From positions 1 through 64,000 of the forward strand of contig CALYPL010000009.1 in the NCBI GenBank assembly GCA_945273835.1: a stretch of DNA of 64,000 nucleotides, written 5' to 3'. Shown here piece by piece: positions 1 through 9,075 of the stretch; position 1 is the first letter of the stretch, and each line of letters begins with the position of its first letter. The translations under genes and the position numbers were made by a program. A model generated the notes under the pieces. That model searched no databases, was not told the DNA's origin, and saw only the letters and a list, made by a program, of their open reading frames with translations. The stretch comes from an uncultured Dysgonomonas sp. (GTDB lineage Bacteria; Bacteroidota; Bacteroidia; Bacteroidales; Dysgonomonadaceae).

Positions 1-273
1 CGACGCATTAATTGTAGTATAAACCCAAAGATTGCGGTAAGAATATTTATTATTATTAGAAATCTCAACTGATATATCATATACCTTATTAGGACTGACA
101 ATCGTAGAATCTATTGTAAATACGAGTGTGTCTGTCTGTTTCCATTCAGCATCTTTTATCTGCTCAAACCTATAATATGGCTCACGCTTGTCACATCCGG
201 TAAGAAGCATTAGAATAAATACAGCAGAGGATATCAGCCCGAGTTTTTTATTCTTGAGGTTTAGGGTTGTCAT
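1..273 (-). CDS. gldH: GldH-family gliding-motility lipoprotein, 3' end outside the window
   Basis: The first 91 codons are inside the window and the rest lies beyond base 1. Translation from the ATG at 271-273 gives a lipoprotein signal peptide with lipobox LTGC (Cys27), then a stretch reading YYRFEQIKDAEWKQTDTL and a beta-rich segment. This is the usual start of GldH. GldH is an outer-membrane-associated lipoprotein needed for gliding in Flavobacterium, but it is also widespread in non-gliding Bacteroidales, where its role is unclear. The start overlaps the 3' end of ricT by 26 bases, so the two are probably co-transcribed; the ricT-gldH order is typical of the phylum. The family call rests on the N-terminal part only. 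Confidence 0.8.
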   Translation of the reverse strand, partial: MTTLNLKNKKLGLISSAVFILMLLTGCDKREPYYRFEQIKDAEWKQTDTLVFTIDSTIVSPNKVYDISVEISNNNKYSYRNLWVYTTINAS

Positions 274-1747
274 TCCGTTCTTTATTATTTTGATGAGGAC
301 GATTATTCGGTCTGTTGCGGTTTCGTCTGTTGCGGTTCTGATTGTCTCTTCTTTCGCTGTTTTGTTGTTCTTTAGGTTGATTTGTATTCTGAGGATTTTT
401 ATTCAGCACAATAACCCTTTCTTTTTTGACGCTTTTGTCTTCTACGTTATTATCATTTGAGGATGCATTATCAGCTTGTTGCTTATTTAGCGGCTTTTTC
501 TTTTTCTTTTTCCGCTTTCTGTTGCGTTCTTCATCAAAACGGGAAATGCTCTCTTGTTCTAAAACATCATGCGAAACAGGTTTTTCATCCTGCACAACAT
601 TGTCAGCCTCTAACTGAGCCGGTCGTTTACCTTGTTTATTAATTCTGATTATTTCAAATACGCGTTCTTTAGGGATTGTAACCAAATTGGCTGCAAAATT
701 TTTGTCGGTCGAATAGGTCATCATTCCCGCCAAAACATCGGTTTTGAAGTGATAGAAAGTCGAATCTTTGGTTTCAAGAGGAATATCTCTCGAAGGCAGG
801 GAGCGTTGCGCTTCCACATAAACATCCGTCTCGAAGTTGAGGCAACATTTTAGTTTGCCGCATTGTCCTGCAAGTTTTTGGGGATTAAGTGGTATGTCTT
901 GTAAGCGTGCGGCGGAGGTAGATACTGATACGAAATTAGACATTGAACTTGAACAGCATAATTCGCGTCCGCATGGTCCTATACCTCCTACACGTCCTGC
1001 TTCCTGACGTGCACCTATCTGCTTCATCTCTATTTTGACACGGAATTCGGACGCATATACTTTGATGAGTTGACGGAAATCGACACGTTCATCCGCTATG
1101 TAATAATAGATAGCTTTGTTTCCGTCTCCTTGATACTCAACATCGCTTATCTTCATGTTCAACTTCAGCTCTTCGGCTATTTCCCGTGCTCGGAGCATTG
1201 TTTTATGCTCTTTGGCCCGTGCTTCGTTAAGTCGCTCAAGATCATTTGGTTTAGCAATGCGGTATATTCTTTTAATCTCACCACGATAGTTATTTTTGCG
1301 CATTTGCAGTTTCACCAGTTTTCCTGTAAGCGTCACTTCACCTACATCATGACCGGGCGATGCTTCAACCGCAACCATATCGCCTCGATATAATTCAAGA
1401 TTGTTGCTGTTAAGATAATATCCCTTTCGGGTATTTTTAAATTGAACTTCCACCATCTGAGTTTCGTCCTGAGCCAGCGGTATATCGTTCAACCAATCAT
1501 AAACTTCTAATTTGTTTTTACCTTTACAACAGCATCCGATCCCTGATCTTTTGCAACATAATCCGTTTAGCTTTTTGCAGCAACCATTTGGCTGATCGTT
1601 TGTAGGTTTAGATGAGTTTGTATCTTCGGGCGACATTTTTTCATCGCCATCCTCCATTTTATCGCAAGAACATCCGATTGGAGTTTTGCAAGTACCCCGG
1701 CAGTCGTTAACCGGCATTTTATATTTATTATCTTGTTCAGATTCCAT
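248..1747 (-). CDS. ricT: RicT/YaaT family PSP1-domain protein
   Basis: This 499-residue protein has a PSP1 core at roughly residues 125-310. It carries the conserved cysteine motifs GPCGRELCC (Cys259, 264, 265) and GQCGKLKCC (Cys296, 301, 302). In Bacillus subtilis RicT forms a complex with RicA and RicF that binds iron-sulfur clusters and affects RNA maturation and phosphorelay; neither partner is visible here. The N-terminal arm is unusually cysteine-rich, with 11 Cys between residues 16 and 74, several in CC or CCC runs. The C-terminal 100 residues are basic and Asn/Arg-rich, looking disordered and suited to nucleic-acid contact. It overlaps the downstream lipoprotein gene. The family is certain; the function in Bacteroidetes is inferred. 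Confidence 0.92.
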   Translation of the reverse strand: MESEQDNKYKMPVNDCRGTCKTPIGCSCDKMEDGDEKMSPEDTNSSKPTNDQPNGCCKKLNGLCCKRSGIGCCCKGKNKLEVYDWLNDIPLAQDETQMVEVQFKNTRKGYYLNSNNLELYRGDMVAVEASPGHDVGEVTLTGKLVKLQMRKNNYRGEIKRIYRIAKPNDLERLNEARAKEHKTMLRAREIAEELKLNMKISDVEYQGDGNKAIYYYIADERVDFRQLIKVYASEFRVKIEMKQIGARQEAGRVGGIGPCGRELCCSSSMSNFVSVSTSAARLQDIPLNPQKLAGQCGKLKCCLNFETDVYVEAQRSLPSRDIPLETKDSTFYHFKTDVLAGMMTYSTDKNFAANLVTIPKERVFEIIRINKQGKRPAQLEADNVVQDEKPVSHDVLEQESISRFDEERNRKRKKKKKKPLNKQQADNASSNDNNVEDKSVKKERVIVLNKNPQNTNQPKEQQNSERRDNQNRNRRNRNRPNNRPHQNNKERNDNPKPQE

Positions 1748-1832
1748 TGTTTGTGATGTTAATAATCAGAGCTTTATGTTTTAGCTCGGTGTTTTTGGCC
1801 ATTCTGCATTTAGCAGTATACAAAATTATTGG

Positions 1833-1840
1833 CAAAGTTA
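1833..1840 (-). promoter_or_regulatory. Putative -7 element of ricT
   Basis: On the minus strand this reads TAACTTTG, matching the Bacteroidetes -7 consensus TAnnTTTG. A second match, TAATTTTG, lies just downstream at 1821-1828. Either would give a leader of roughly 65-80 nt before the ricT ATG. Confidence 0.45.
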
Positions 1841-2006
1841 ACAAAATAAATAAGTTGATAGAATAGAACTAAATACATTAACTACCATTAAATGGATAGA
1901 ATTTAGTTATCACTGTATTTAAAGCATCTCTCAAAAATTGATTTTAATTTCTATAAACATGATTTCTTTTAAAATTTGTGCTGTTTTACTGCATGAATTA
2001 ATCTGA

Positions 2007-2041
2007 TTAATAAAAAAGCAAAGAATATATATTCCTTGCTT
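2007..2041 (-). terminator. Intrinsic terminator after the DUF4831 gene
   Basis: On the minus strand a stem built from AAGCAAGGAATA and its near-complement (one G-U pair) is followed by TTTTTATT. It begins 20 bases after the stop codon. Confidence 0.75.
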
Positions 2042-2060
2042 TAATTATTTAAATATGAGG

Positions 2061-3134
2061 TTATTGTATGATTTCTTTTATAGAACCCTGATCAGGGTAG
2101 AAGATAACCTTGATCGGCTGTTTCTTATTGTCGAACATTTCAGGTGTTAACACGTCTTGCGTACCATATTGTACAACCATACATTCGGTATTGACATATG
2201 TTTTGTTGTTATATTCGATTTTAAGATCGGCTTTGCCCGGTATATTATAGATTATGCCTTTAGAAAATTTCTTTTCAATGTCTTTTTGCTCTTTTGGCGT
2301 TAATAACAAATCCTGTTTAGGCTGAAGATTTTTTAATGTCAGATAAACGGGAGCGCCTCCAAGATTGTCTGCATCAACAACTCCCATTTTAGTCGAAAAA
2401 CGGAAAATGACTTTATCACTGATATTTTTTTCGTCGGGTACAATGGTGAAATCGTATTTTAAATTTTCTACGGTTTCAGTTCCTGTAAACATTCCCGTAA
2501 GGGCTTTTTCCTGTTCTTCCAACTGTTTCATTACCAGTTTGTACGCGTCACCATCAGGCGGCATATTATCAGCTTCGCCATTAAGAATACTGTTGCGGCT
2601 TTCACGCAGTTGATATATTTTCTTTGCAATCAGCTCTGCCTGTTTAGCACTTGAACCGGCACGTAATATTTCTTCAGAAAAATATAATGATGGGTCTATT
2701 GTCTGTGTATTCTGATCGGGTATGTTTGAAGCCGTCTCTTGCTTAGGCGATGTATAATCTGAATTAATGGCACATATCAAACCGTTTTTAGTGAGGCTTA
2801 CAAATGGTGCTATACAATTTGGCTTAAACTCCACAAGGTATGATTTGTCTTTATCTTCAATACCTTTTGTGTTTGCTTCAATATTATTGATTTCATAAAT
2901 TACATCGTCTTCCATAATAGGATTCGAGATATTGAGGTAACGTTGGGCATATTGGTAGAATTGTCCGGCTTTGCGTGTAGTTTTGGTATAATCAGCGGTA
3001 ATTACTATTGATGTGTTGGGTAACGAATAAGTTACTCCATAATTATTGGCCTTAACGGCACTCATCTTGACAATATTTTGAGCGTTCATCGCACTTGCTG
3101 CCGTAAGTAAGGCGATAGCAATATAATATTTCAT
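2061..3134 (-). CDS. DUF4831 family secreted protein
   Basis: A 357-residue protein with a cleavable signal peptide (about residues 1-18, ending SAMNAQ). Residues 33-70 match the DUF4831 signature: a YSLPNT motif, then TKTTRKAGQFYQYAQRYL. DUF4831 is a Bacteroidetes family of unknown function, usually 340-360 residues, so the length is normal. It sits immediately downstream of truA in the same direction but has its own -7 element and terminator, so it is probably a monocistronic unit. The protein is predicted to be periplasmic or outer-membrane associated. No catalytic motif is visible. Confidence 0.85.
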   Translation of the reverse strand: MKYYIAIALLTAASAMNAQNIVKMSAVKANNYGVTYSLPNTSIVITADYTKTTRKAGQFYQYAQRYLNISNPIMEDDVIYEINNIEANTKGIEDKDKSYLVEFKPNCIAPFVSLTKNGLICAINSDYTSPKQETASNIPDQNTQTIDPSLYFSEEILRAGSSAKQAELIAKKIYQLRESRNSILNGEADNMPPDGDAYKLVMKQLEEQEKALTGMFTGTETVENLKYDFTIVPDEKNISDKVIFRFSTKMGVVDADNLGGAPVYLTLKNLQPKQDLLLTPKEQKDIEKKFSKGIIYNIPGKADLKIEYNNKTYVNTECMVVQYGTQDVLTPEMFDNKKQPIKVIFYPDQGSIKEIIQ

Positions 3135-3162
3135 AATCTTTAATCTTACTATATTAATGACA

Positions 3163-3170
3163 CAAAGCTA
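3163..3170 (-). promoter_or_regulatory. Putative -7 element of the DUF4831 gene
   Basis: The minus strand reads TAGCTTTG, a full TAnnTTTG match. Its last base is 29 nt upstream of the ATG, giving a leader of about 20-25 nt. Confidence 0.5.
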
Positions 3171-3228
3171 CGTATTTTTATTATGTGAAGAATGTGGGGA
3201 TTGTATAATTCTGAAAAGTAGAAGTTGA

Positions 3229-3978
3229 TTACTGTATGAAAATCTCTGAAGGATAAGTAATATCTTCAAGAAAGAGTGCATGTCCCGGAGCTGAAGTTCC
3301 CGCTTTTGATCGGTTCTTGGCTTCAATGATATTCCGCATACCCTCTGGGTTGAGTTTGCCTCGTCCGGCTTCGAGCAGTGTGCCTACTATGGAGCGTACC
3401 ATATTGCGAAGAAAGCGGTTAGCTCTAATTGTAAAGATATAATCATTGCCCTGTCGTTCCCATTCAGCTTGCATGATGGTGCAATTGTTGGTTTTAACGT
3501 CTGTATGAAGTTTACTGAAACTGGTGAAGTCTATATAATCGAAGAGTATCTTAGCACAGACGTTCATTGCTTCTATGTCGGGTTGAAACTGTATTTTGTA
3601 TTTAAACTCGTGTTGGAACGGGTTTTTTTCGGTTGTTACGTAATATCTATATTGGCGTGAAGTGGCATCAAAACGTGCGTGTGCATCGGATTTGACTTCT
3701 ACTAAACGATGTATAGCAATTTCCCATGGTAATATACGGTTTAGTTTTTCGGTGACAAATTCTTTGTCTAATTCTTCAGCACTATCGAAATGTGCTACCA
3801 TAGTTCGGGCATGCACACCTGAATCTGTTCGTCCGGCTCCCACAATAGGTGTTGGTGTCCGTAAGATTATGCTTAATGCTTTTTCAATTGATTCTTGTAC
3901 GGTTATACCATTGGGTTGCGTTTGCCAACCGCAATAATTGGCTCCGTTATAGGAAAGGTATATGAAGTATCTTTTCAT
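3229..3978 (-). CDS. truA: tRNA pseudouridine(38-40) synthase TruA
   Basis: TruA isomerises uridines 38-40 in the tRNA anticodon arm. The 249-residue protein has the normal bacterial length. It carries the catalytic signature [11 protein letters not shown] with the nucleophile Asp52, and the N-terminal [13 protein letters not shown] motif. The C-terminal [20 protein letters not shown] block is the conserved RNA-binding helix region. It starts 3 bases after the stop of the DUF5715 gene, so the two are almost certainly co-transcribed. Nothing unusual. Confidence 0.97.
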   Translation of the reverse strand: MKRYFIYLSYNGANYCGWQTQPNGITVQESIEKALSIILRTPTPIVGAGRTDSGVHARTMVAHFDSAEELDKEFVTEKLNRILPWEIAIHRLVEVKSDAHARFDATSRQYRYYVTTEKNPFQHEFKYKIQFQPDIEAMNVCAKILFDYIDFTSFSKLHTDVKTNNCTIMQAEWERQGNDYIFTIRANRFLRNMVRSIVGTLLEAGRGKLNPEGMRNIIEAKNRSKAGTSAPGHALFLEDITYPSEIFIQ

Positions 3979-3981
3979 TAT

Positions 3982-4635
3982 TTATTGTACTGTTATGTGA
4001 AAGCAGGCTTGTTTCCGTTCATGTTTTATATAGCACCGTTTCCGTTCTTTGAGATCATAAAGAACTTCGGCAAGTACTAATTTGAGCTTTCCGCTGCTTT
4101 GTTCACCTCTATCTGTTGTATCAAGCTTTTCGAATCTTGACCACGATATATCGAATGTTGTTCCGAAGCGATGCGCCGAGTTATCACTGGCATTAAGGTT
4201 ACGTCGTACAAGCTTGCGTACGTCTTCATCTGTGCGTGTTATACTTGTAATGATAGGCTTGTATAGTGGCATCTTTTTTGCCACAAGCGAATCATGAAAA
4301 TTAATACATATATCTGTCAATAATTTTGATGCTTTAGGAACAAGATAAGGTATGGAATATTTTAGAGGATCTGTTTTAAATATAACCAATTCATCGGGTA
4401 TTCTTATAAGATTTTCTGCGTATAGTACTGTGTCGCTCCGAGTTACTAATGGTCCAACCCCGTTACGTTTTGCAGATTCAATATGTAACTCTTGGGTATC
4501 GTTGAAGGATTTGTTATAACCTCCTGAAAAATGAGTATAATTTTCTTTTTTTTCTATTTCTTTGACTTGATCGACATTCTGACAGCAACCTGCATATATA
4601 AAAACGCACAAAGTCAGAAGTAAACAATATTTCAT
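3982..4635 (-). CDS. DUF5715 family lipoprotein with peptidase M15-like metal motif
   Basis: A 217-residue protein with an N-terminal lipoprotein-like signal (a Cys near residue 17 in AGCC). The C-terminal half contains SAHRFGTTFDISW followed by a late CFHITV. This arrangement (S-x-H-x6-D, then a distal His) resembles the zinc ligands of M15 D-Ala-D-Ala peptidases and VanY. A role in peptidoglycan trimming is therefore an inference, not established. Between the motifs are an R/K-rich stretch and ITRTDEDVRKL, typical of the family. It is co-transcribed with truA and has its own promoter element about 110 bases upstream. Confidence 0.7.
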   Translation of the reverse strand: MKYCLLLTLCVFIYAGCCQNVDQVKEIEKKENYTHFSGGYNKSFNDTQELHIESAKRNGVGPLVTRSDTVLYAENLIRIPDELVIFKTDPLKYSIPYLVPKASKLLTDICINFHDSLVAKKMPLYKPIITSITRTDEDVRKLVRRNLNASDNSAHRFGTTFDISWSRFEKLDTTDRGEQSSGKLKLVLAEVLYDLKERKRCYIKHERKQACFHITVQ

Positions 4636-4747
4636 TCGTTTATTTAAATATAAGTTTCTTATAGCCAGTTGTTTATTTTAATAACACAACTAACTGACAT
4701 TTCTGGTGATTTAATTGCTATGCTGAATAGCAACTTTTTATTTTATG

Positions 4748-4755
4748 CAAAGATA
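4748..4755 (-). promoter_or_regulatory. Putative -7 element of the DUF5715-truA unit
   Basis: The minus strand reads TATCTTTG, the most common form of the element in this window. It implies a leader of roughly 105 nt. Confidence 0.45.
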
Positions 4756-4811
4756 GAAACAACTATTTTATTACTGTCAATGATTTGCAGTATATGTTTT
4801 CAATGGGGTAT

Positions 4812-4856
4812 AAAAAAAGAGAGGATATCAGATTAACTGAATATCCCCCCTCTCTC
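4812..4856 (-). terminator. Intrinsic terminator after the small secreted protein gene
   Basis: On the minus strand AGAGAGG...GATAT pairs with ATATCCTCTCT, followed by TTTTTTTAT. It lies about 30 bases past the stop codon at 4889. Confidence 0.8.
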
Positions 4857-4888
4857 CATTTATTTAATTGTTGGCTCTATTAATGTAG

Positions 4889-5272
4889 TTAAAGTGTAAA
4901 GTGTGCGGTTAAGTGCCTGTTGTTCGAATCGTTAAATTCGATGATATAATAGCCTTTTTTTAATTTTTCAGAATCAAATGTCCATGATTTCTGAATTGTT
5001 GTGTTTAATGTAGTGGTATAGATTATATTTCCTTCATGTTTTATATTAATTTTGAGTACTCCAAAATCGCCTTTTATAATAGCCTGTAATTTTTCAGAAT
5101 TTTGAAATACTCTGATATCTTTTTTGTTACCCTGAATACTTCTCTCTTGTGGCCAAAGCAATTCGCCCATCATGTCCAATTCGCGATTTACGTCAAATTC
5201 CTTTTTTTTTGCATGTATGTCTACAACCAAAAGTAGTGACAATAGCGAAAAAATTTGTAATACGTTTTTCAT
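4889..5272 (-). CDS. Small secreted beta-rich protein, possibly DUF3244-like
   Basis: A 127-residue protein with a signal peptide (about residues 1-21, ending DIHAKK). The mature part has an acidic and polar start, then alternating beta-strand-like segments ending in a YYIIEFNDSNNRHLTAHFTL tail. The size, signal and C-terminal strand pattern resemble DUF3244 proteins of Bacteroidales. I cannot confirm the family from motifs alone. It lies downstream of, and in the same direction as, a membrane-bound TPR-HTH regulator, with its own -7 element and terminator, so it may be a target of that regulator (inference). Confidence 0.6.
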   Translation of the reverse strand: MKNVLQIFSLLSLLLVVDIHAKKKEFDVNRELDMMGELLWPQERSIQGNKKDIRVFQNSEKLQAIIKGDFGVLKINIKHEGNIIYTTTLNTTIQKSWTFDSEKLKKGYYIIEFNDSNNRHLTAHFTL

Positions 5273-5356
5273 TAATATTATTGTTTTTACTTAAAAAAAA
5301 AATCTCTTTAAAATTTGTATTCTAAAAACGTTAGCTTATTCTCAACTGCCCGAGGT

Positions 5357-5364
5357 CAAAAGTA
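5357..5364 (-). promoter_or_regulatory. Putative -7 element of the small secreted protein gene
   Basis: The minus strand reads TACTTTTG, a full match to TAnnTTTG. The ACTTTTGAC core also occurs at 5473-5481 on the plus strand, and a partial copy GTAACTTTT occurs at 5405-5413. Confidence 0.4.
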
Positions 5365-5514
5365 ATACACTTGCTATGATATTGAAATAGCTAAATGACC
5401 CCATGTAACTTTTCGAATCTTAAATAACCTGTAAAGTGTTGAAATTTAGTGTTGTTTGAAAACGTTAACGTAACTTTTGACTTTCATTTTTATTGGCGCC
5501 TTATTCTATTTTTA

Positions 5515-7206
5515 TCAACTATGTTCCATGTTTTCGAGAAAAGCAGCTATGTTTCCGAATTTTGGAATGCCTAATTTTTGTCTGATGAGCGTATTTTTGT
5601 TGTGGATGGTATTGATGCTTAGTTGCATGATAATAGCTATCTGCCGAGAATTAAATTTAGCATAATTCAGGCAACATATCCTGAATTCGTCTTCGTCGAG
5701 TTGAGGGTATTTTGATTTCATCTTATCAAATAGACGATTGTGACGTTCATTCATTGAGAGGTATAGCAGATCCCAATCAATGTTATCTTGTCCGTAGAGT
5801 ATGTTATTGGTCTCACGACTTATCTTTTGAGGACTTAATTTATCTCCTTTAGATATTAATGTTTCTTGCAAAGCAGCATTTTTTCGTAAAATGTCAAAAT
5901 TGTGTAGAACGATGTTACGCAAAGTCTTCTTTTCTTCTTTGTAGATTTTAGCCATTTCCTGTAATTCGAAGATACTTGTTTCAGATTCAGCTATTTTTTT
6001 CTTATTGTTCTTGAGTTTTATGATTTGATATACTATTATAATGAATAGGTCTACGGCTACTATAGAAAAAATGATGATTAAAGTGAGTATTGTCTCTAAG
6101 TTTTGTACTTTAATCCGATTGTTTTCATTTTGTACATACTCAAGTTTATATCTTTTTTCGGATTCGATTATTGCTTTGTTATTATTTTGTTTTATTATTG
6201 ATTTTAAGGCATTGCTGTATTCTTTATGATAATCGAGTGCTTCTTTATATTGATTTCTTTCTTCTTTCAGCGATGTTAGTAGTTTGTATGTGTTGGCTAA
6301 GAGGTAGTAATCCTTATCTCCGGGATATTGTAATTTTAAAGATTTGTCAATGTAGTAACTTGCTGAGTCATACTGTTTATTAAAAAGATATACTTTTGAC
6401 AAATTAATATAAATTTTAGCTTTGTCTATATCCGATTCTGCATATTTCAATCCTTCGTAAATGTAATATTTGGCTAAACCAAATTCTTTCTTTTCTCTAT
6501 ACACTACAGCAATATTTTGATTTACGGCTGCTTGTTCTTTCGATAGCTTATATTCATCTGCTAATGTTTTAGCAATATTATAATAGTAAAGTGCAGAATC
6601 TAATTGTTCATCGATGTTATAATAATTCCCAATTTTTATATAAATAGAGATTTCGTTTTTGTAATTATGAGCTTTATGGTAATAATCTGCTGCTTTAAAA
6701 TAACTTGTATTTGCTTTTTCTATCAATAACTGATTATTGTAAATCGATCCGATGTAACTTTCAATCATTCCGTCAAGATTATTGTCTTTTATATTTTTAG
6801 CATATATTTGAGCTTCAATATAATTACTTATAGCTTTTTCGTACTGATTTTGTTCTTGCAAAACACGTCCGCAATAGACCGTTGCAATTGTTGCGTAACG
6901 GACATCATCAATGTTCTTGTAATATTTTTGTATTTCGAATATGATTGTGTCTTCAGAAATATTTTTTGATGTTTTGTCTTTTCCCTGAATTTGTAATAGT
7001 TTGTACTTATAATATAGTTTTTTGTTTAATTGATCCGGAAATAAAATAGAATCGAGAATAATTAATGTGCTGTCAGGATTGTTGTTAAGTACAGATTCGG
7101 CTCTGTCCAGTAATTCACTTGTTTCATTGTTCTTGTTTTCGTTGCATGAAACAACAAAAACCGTGACTAAAAATATAGTAACGGCAGATTTGATTGTGTT
7201 TTGCAT
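5515..7206 (-). CDS. Membrane-anchored TPR regulator with C-terminal LuxR-like HTH
   Basis: A 563-residue protein starting with a lipoprotein-type signal (lipobox VVSC, Cys21). About 340 residues of tetratricopeptide repeats follow, recognisable by repeated A/G-x-Y/F-x-A-x-x-Y blocks. One membrane segment lies near residues 372-396. A charged coiled-coil linker then leads to a C-terminal helix-turn-helix with QIAIIMQLSINTIHNKNTLIRQKLGI. This architecture is common in Bacteroidetes: periplasmic repeats are thought to sense a signal and the cytoplasmic domain to bind DNA. The target is unknown; the small secreted gene 242 bases downstream is the obvious candidate. A lipobox plus a second membrane segment would anchor both ends. 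Confidence 0.82.
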   Translation of the reverse strand: MQNTIKSAVTIFLVTVFVVSCNENKNNETSELLDRAESVLNNNPDSTLIILDSILFPDQLNKKLYYKYKLLQIQGKDKTSKNISEDTIIFEIQKYYKNIDDVRYATIATVYCGRVLQEQNQYEKAISNYIEAQIYAKNIKDNNLDGMIESYIGSIYNNQLLIEKANTSYFKAADYYHKAHNYKNEISIYIKIGNYYNIDEQLDSALYYYNIAKTLADEYKLSKEQAAVNQNIAVVYREKKEFGLAKYYIYEGLKYAESDIDKAKIYINLSKVYLFNKQYDSASYYIDKSLKLQYPGDKDYYLLANTYKLLTSLKEERNQYKEALDYHKEYSNALKSIIKQNNNKAIIESEKRYKLEYVQNENNRIKVQNLETILTLIIIFSIVAVDLFIIIVYQIIKLKNNKKKIAESETSIFELQEMAKIYKEEKKTLRNIVLHNFDILRKNAALQETLISKGDKLSPQKISRETNNILYGQDNIDWDLLYLSMNERHNRLFDKMKSKYPQLDEDEFRICCLNYAKFNSRQIAIIMQLSINTIHNKNTLIRQKLGIPKFGNIAAFLENMEHS

Positions 7207-7407
7207 TTTATTTTTGTTTTATTCTACCTTATTATTGGCAGTTTTATACAATATTATTATGATATTAAATCATCTATAAAGATTATATTTTGTGTCAGTA
7301 TGGCACAGACTTGGATTGTGCTATATGTTCAAATACTTTCCCGGCAGCTAAGATAGTTAGTCTTGCTGGAGTAATTACAACTATAATAGTGGATTATAGT
7401 TATTTGA

Positions 7408-9075
7408 TCAATATTTGAAACTGCTTCCGCCTAAAAATTCTCTTAGCAATGAGGTAGGAGGCAATTCTCTGTCATTTATATAATTAAAATAACTTAAGAA
7501 ACGCATTAGTCGATGCGACTCGCTATATTCGGGTGCTATGTGTGGTACTTGCGCAAGTATAGGTTCAGCATATCTGCGTAATGCAGCCAATTCATACATC
7601 ATGGCTGAATTGAACATGACATTGGCATTTTCCTGAAAAGGGAATATCCACTTATCTTCTCCTTTACGAACACTGGGCCATCGTGAAATCGTATCTATGG
7701 CAGAATAGTTGCGATAACGGAAATCCCTTACCAAACGTCTCAATAAACGGTTGTCCGTAGTCGGAATATAATTGTGGTTATCAAGTGATATTGACGTCAG
7801 TGCGGACACATAAATCAAAAACTTTTTTTCAGCCGGAATTAGAGGAGTCAATTCCGGATTTAAACCATGAATACCCTCTATAACCAATATGCTGTTTTCG
7901 TCCATTTGTAATTCATCCCCCTTGTATTCACGTTGTCCTGTGGTGAAATTAAAAGTAGGCAATGAAACTCGCTCTCCTTTCAGCAGTTTTTCAAGGTCTG
8001 AATTAAATAATTCAAGATCAAGCGCGTAAAGCGATTCAAAGTCAAGGTTACCATCTTCATCTTTAGGAGTATGTTCCCGATTAACGAAATAGTTATCAAG
8101 AGACAACCCTACAGGCTTCAATAAATTGACCATAAGTTGCACTTCGAGTCTCATTCTGAATGTTGTTTTGCCTGATGACGATGGACCTGATACTAATACA
8201 ATTCTTACTCCCCGATCATAGTTCGATGCTATTTGTTCGGCGATAGAAGCAATATTTTTTTCTTGTAGTGCTTCAGATACTTTTATAATATTTGACATTT
8301 GTCCATCTCTATTCGCCTGATTAAGATCTCCCACATTGTTAATTCCCAATATGTTTAAAAATTTAAGGTGATCTTTGTATACAGCGTACATTTTGGGTTG
8401 TTGTATGACTGGCTCAATTTCTTTGGGATTTAATCTATTAGGTATTTGTAATAATAGACCGTTCTCGTAAGGTATCAAGTCGAATAAGTCAATATACCCT
8501 GTTGATGGAACCATTGCGCCGTAGAAATAGTCTATATAATCGCCTGTTTTATAATATTTATTATAAATAGTGCCGCTCGTTTCAAGTAGAGTAGCTACAT
8601 CATCGCGTCCTTTTGCTCTGAACATCTCGATTATTTTTGAAGATTCAGCTTCAATACTTTCTATCGGATCATTATTGGCAATGTATTCTTTTATCTTGGA
8701 TTTTATTGAATTAACGGTGGTTTGTTCAACTTTTTCAAGATTTGATATTTTACAGAAATAGCCTAAAGAAATAGGATGTTCGATCTTAATTTTTTCAGTC
8801 GGAAATAGTTCATCTACAGCTTTGGCAAGTAGCAAGAACAGCGAACGGGCATATGTGCGCATTCCGCTTGAATTAGTCCGATCAAGAAAAGTAATTGTTT
8901 TATTACTGTATAGTTGAAAAGCTAATGATTCATTTTTATTATTGACTTTTGCACTCACTATCTTATCGGACGTTTTTATTGAAAGTTTGTTTTTGATTTC
9001 TAATAAACTTGTTCCGGGTTGGAAATTTTCATATTTGTTTGTGTTAGTACAGAATATGGTTATTTCATTGTTCAT
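7408..9075 (-). CDS. Nucleoside (uridine-type) kinase with ThrRS-like N-terminal domains
   Basis: A 555-residue fusion. Residues 1-60 look like a TGS-type small domain. Residues 60-240 resemble the second additional domain of threonyl-tRNA synthetase. Residues 280-500 are a P-loop kinase of the uridine kinase/phosphoribulokinase group. The Walker A motif GPSSSGKTTF lies near residue 300, and VIEGIHGLNP is the conserved kinase segment. The fusion is widespread in Bacteroidetes and is annotated as nucleoside kinase; the substrate is not experimentally clear. It stands alone between two AT-rich gaps. The start ATG at 9075 is preceded by no SD sequence. Confidence 0.88.
   Translation of the reverse strand: MNNEITIFCTNTNKYENFQPGTSLLEIKNKLSIKTSDKIVSAKVNNKNESLAFQLYSNKTITFLDRTNSSGMRTYARSLFLLLAKAVDELFPTEKIKIEHPISLGYFCKISNLEKVEQTTVNSIKSKIKEYIANNDPIESIEAESSKIIEMFRAKGRDDVATLLETSGTIYNKYYKTGDYIDYFYGAMVPSTGYIDLFDLIPYENGLLLQIPNRLNPKEIEPVIQQPKMYAVYKDHLKFLNILGINNVGDLNQANRDGQMSNIIKVSEALQEKNIASIAEQIASNYDRGVRIVLVSGPSSSGKTTFRMRLEVQLMVNLLKPVGLSLDNYFVNREHTPKDEDGNLDFESLYALDLELFNSDLEKLLKGERVSLPTFNFTTGQREYKGDELQMDENSILVIEGIHGLNPELTPLIPAEKKFLIYVSALTSISLDNHNYIPTTDNRLLRRLVRDFRYRNYSAIDTISRWPSVRKGEDKWIFPFQENANVMFNSAMMYELAALRRYAEPILAQVPHIAPEYSESHRLMRFLSYFNYINDRELPPTSLLREFLGGSSFKY

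Larger units (their letters stand above)
1748..2060. other. Intergenic region, 313 bp
   Basis: This gap holds the promoter elements for ricT near 1821-1840 and the terminator of the DUF4831 gene near 2007-2041. I see no gene, and the middle is plain AT-rich sequence. Confidence 0.6.

Noticed and set aside
248-460. Plus-strand frame opposite the ricT 3' end
   Set aside because: It is antisense to a low-complexity Asn/Arg-rich coding region and shows no protein features beyond hydrophobic bias.
4917-4935. tRNA-like TGTTCGAATCG sequence
   Set aside because: It lies inside the small secreted protein gene and no acceptor or anticodon stem can be drawn around it.
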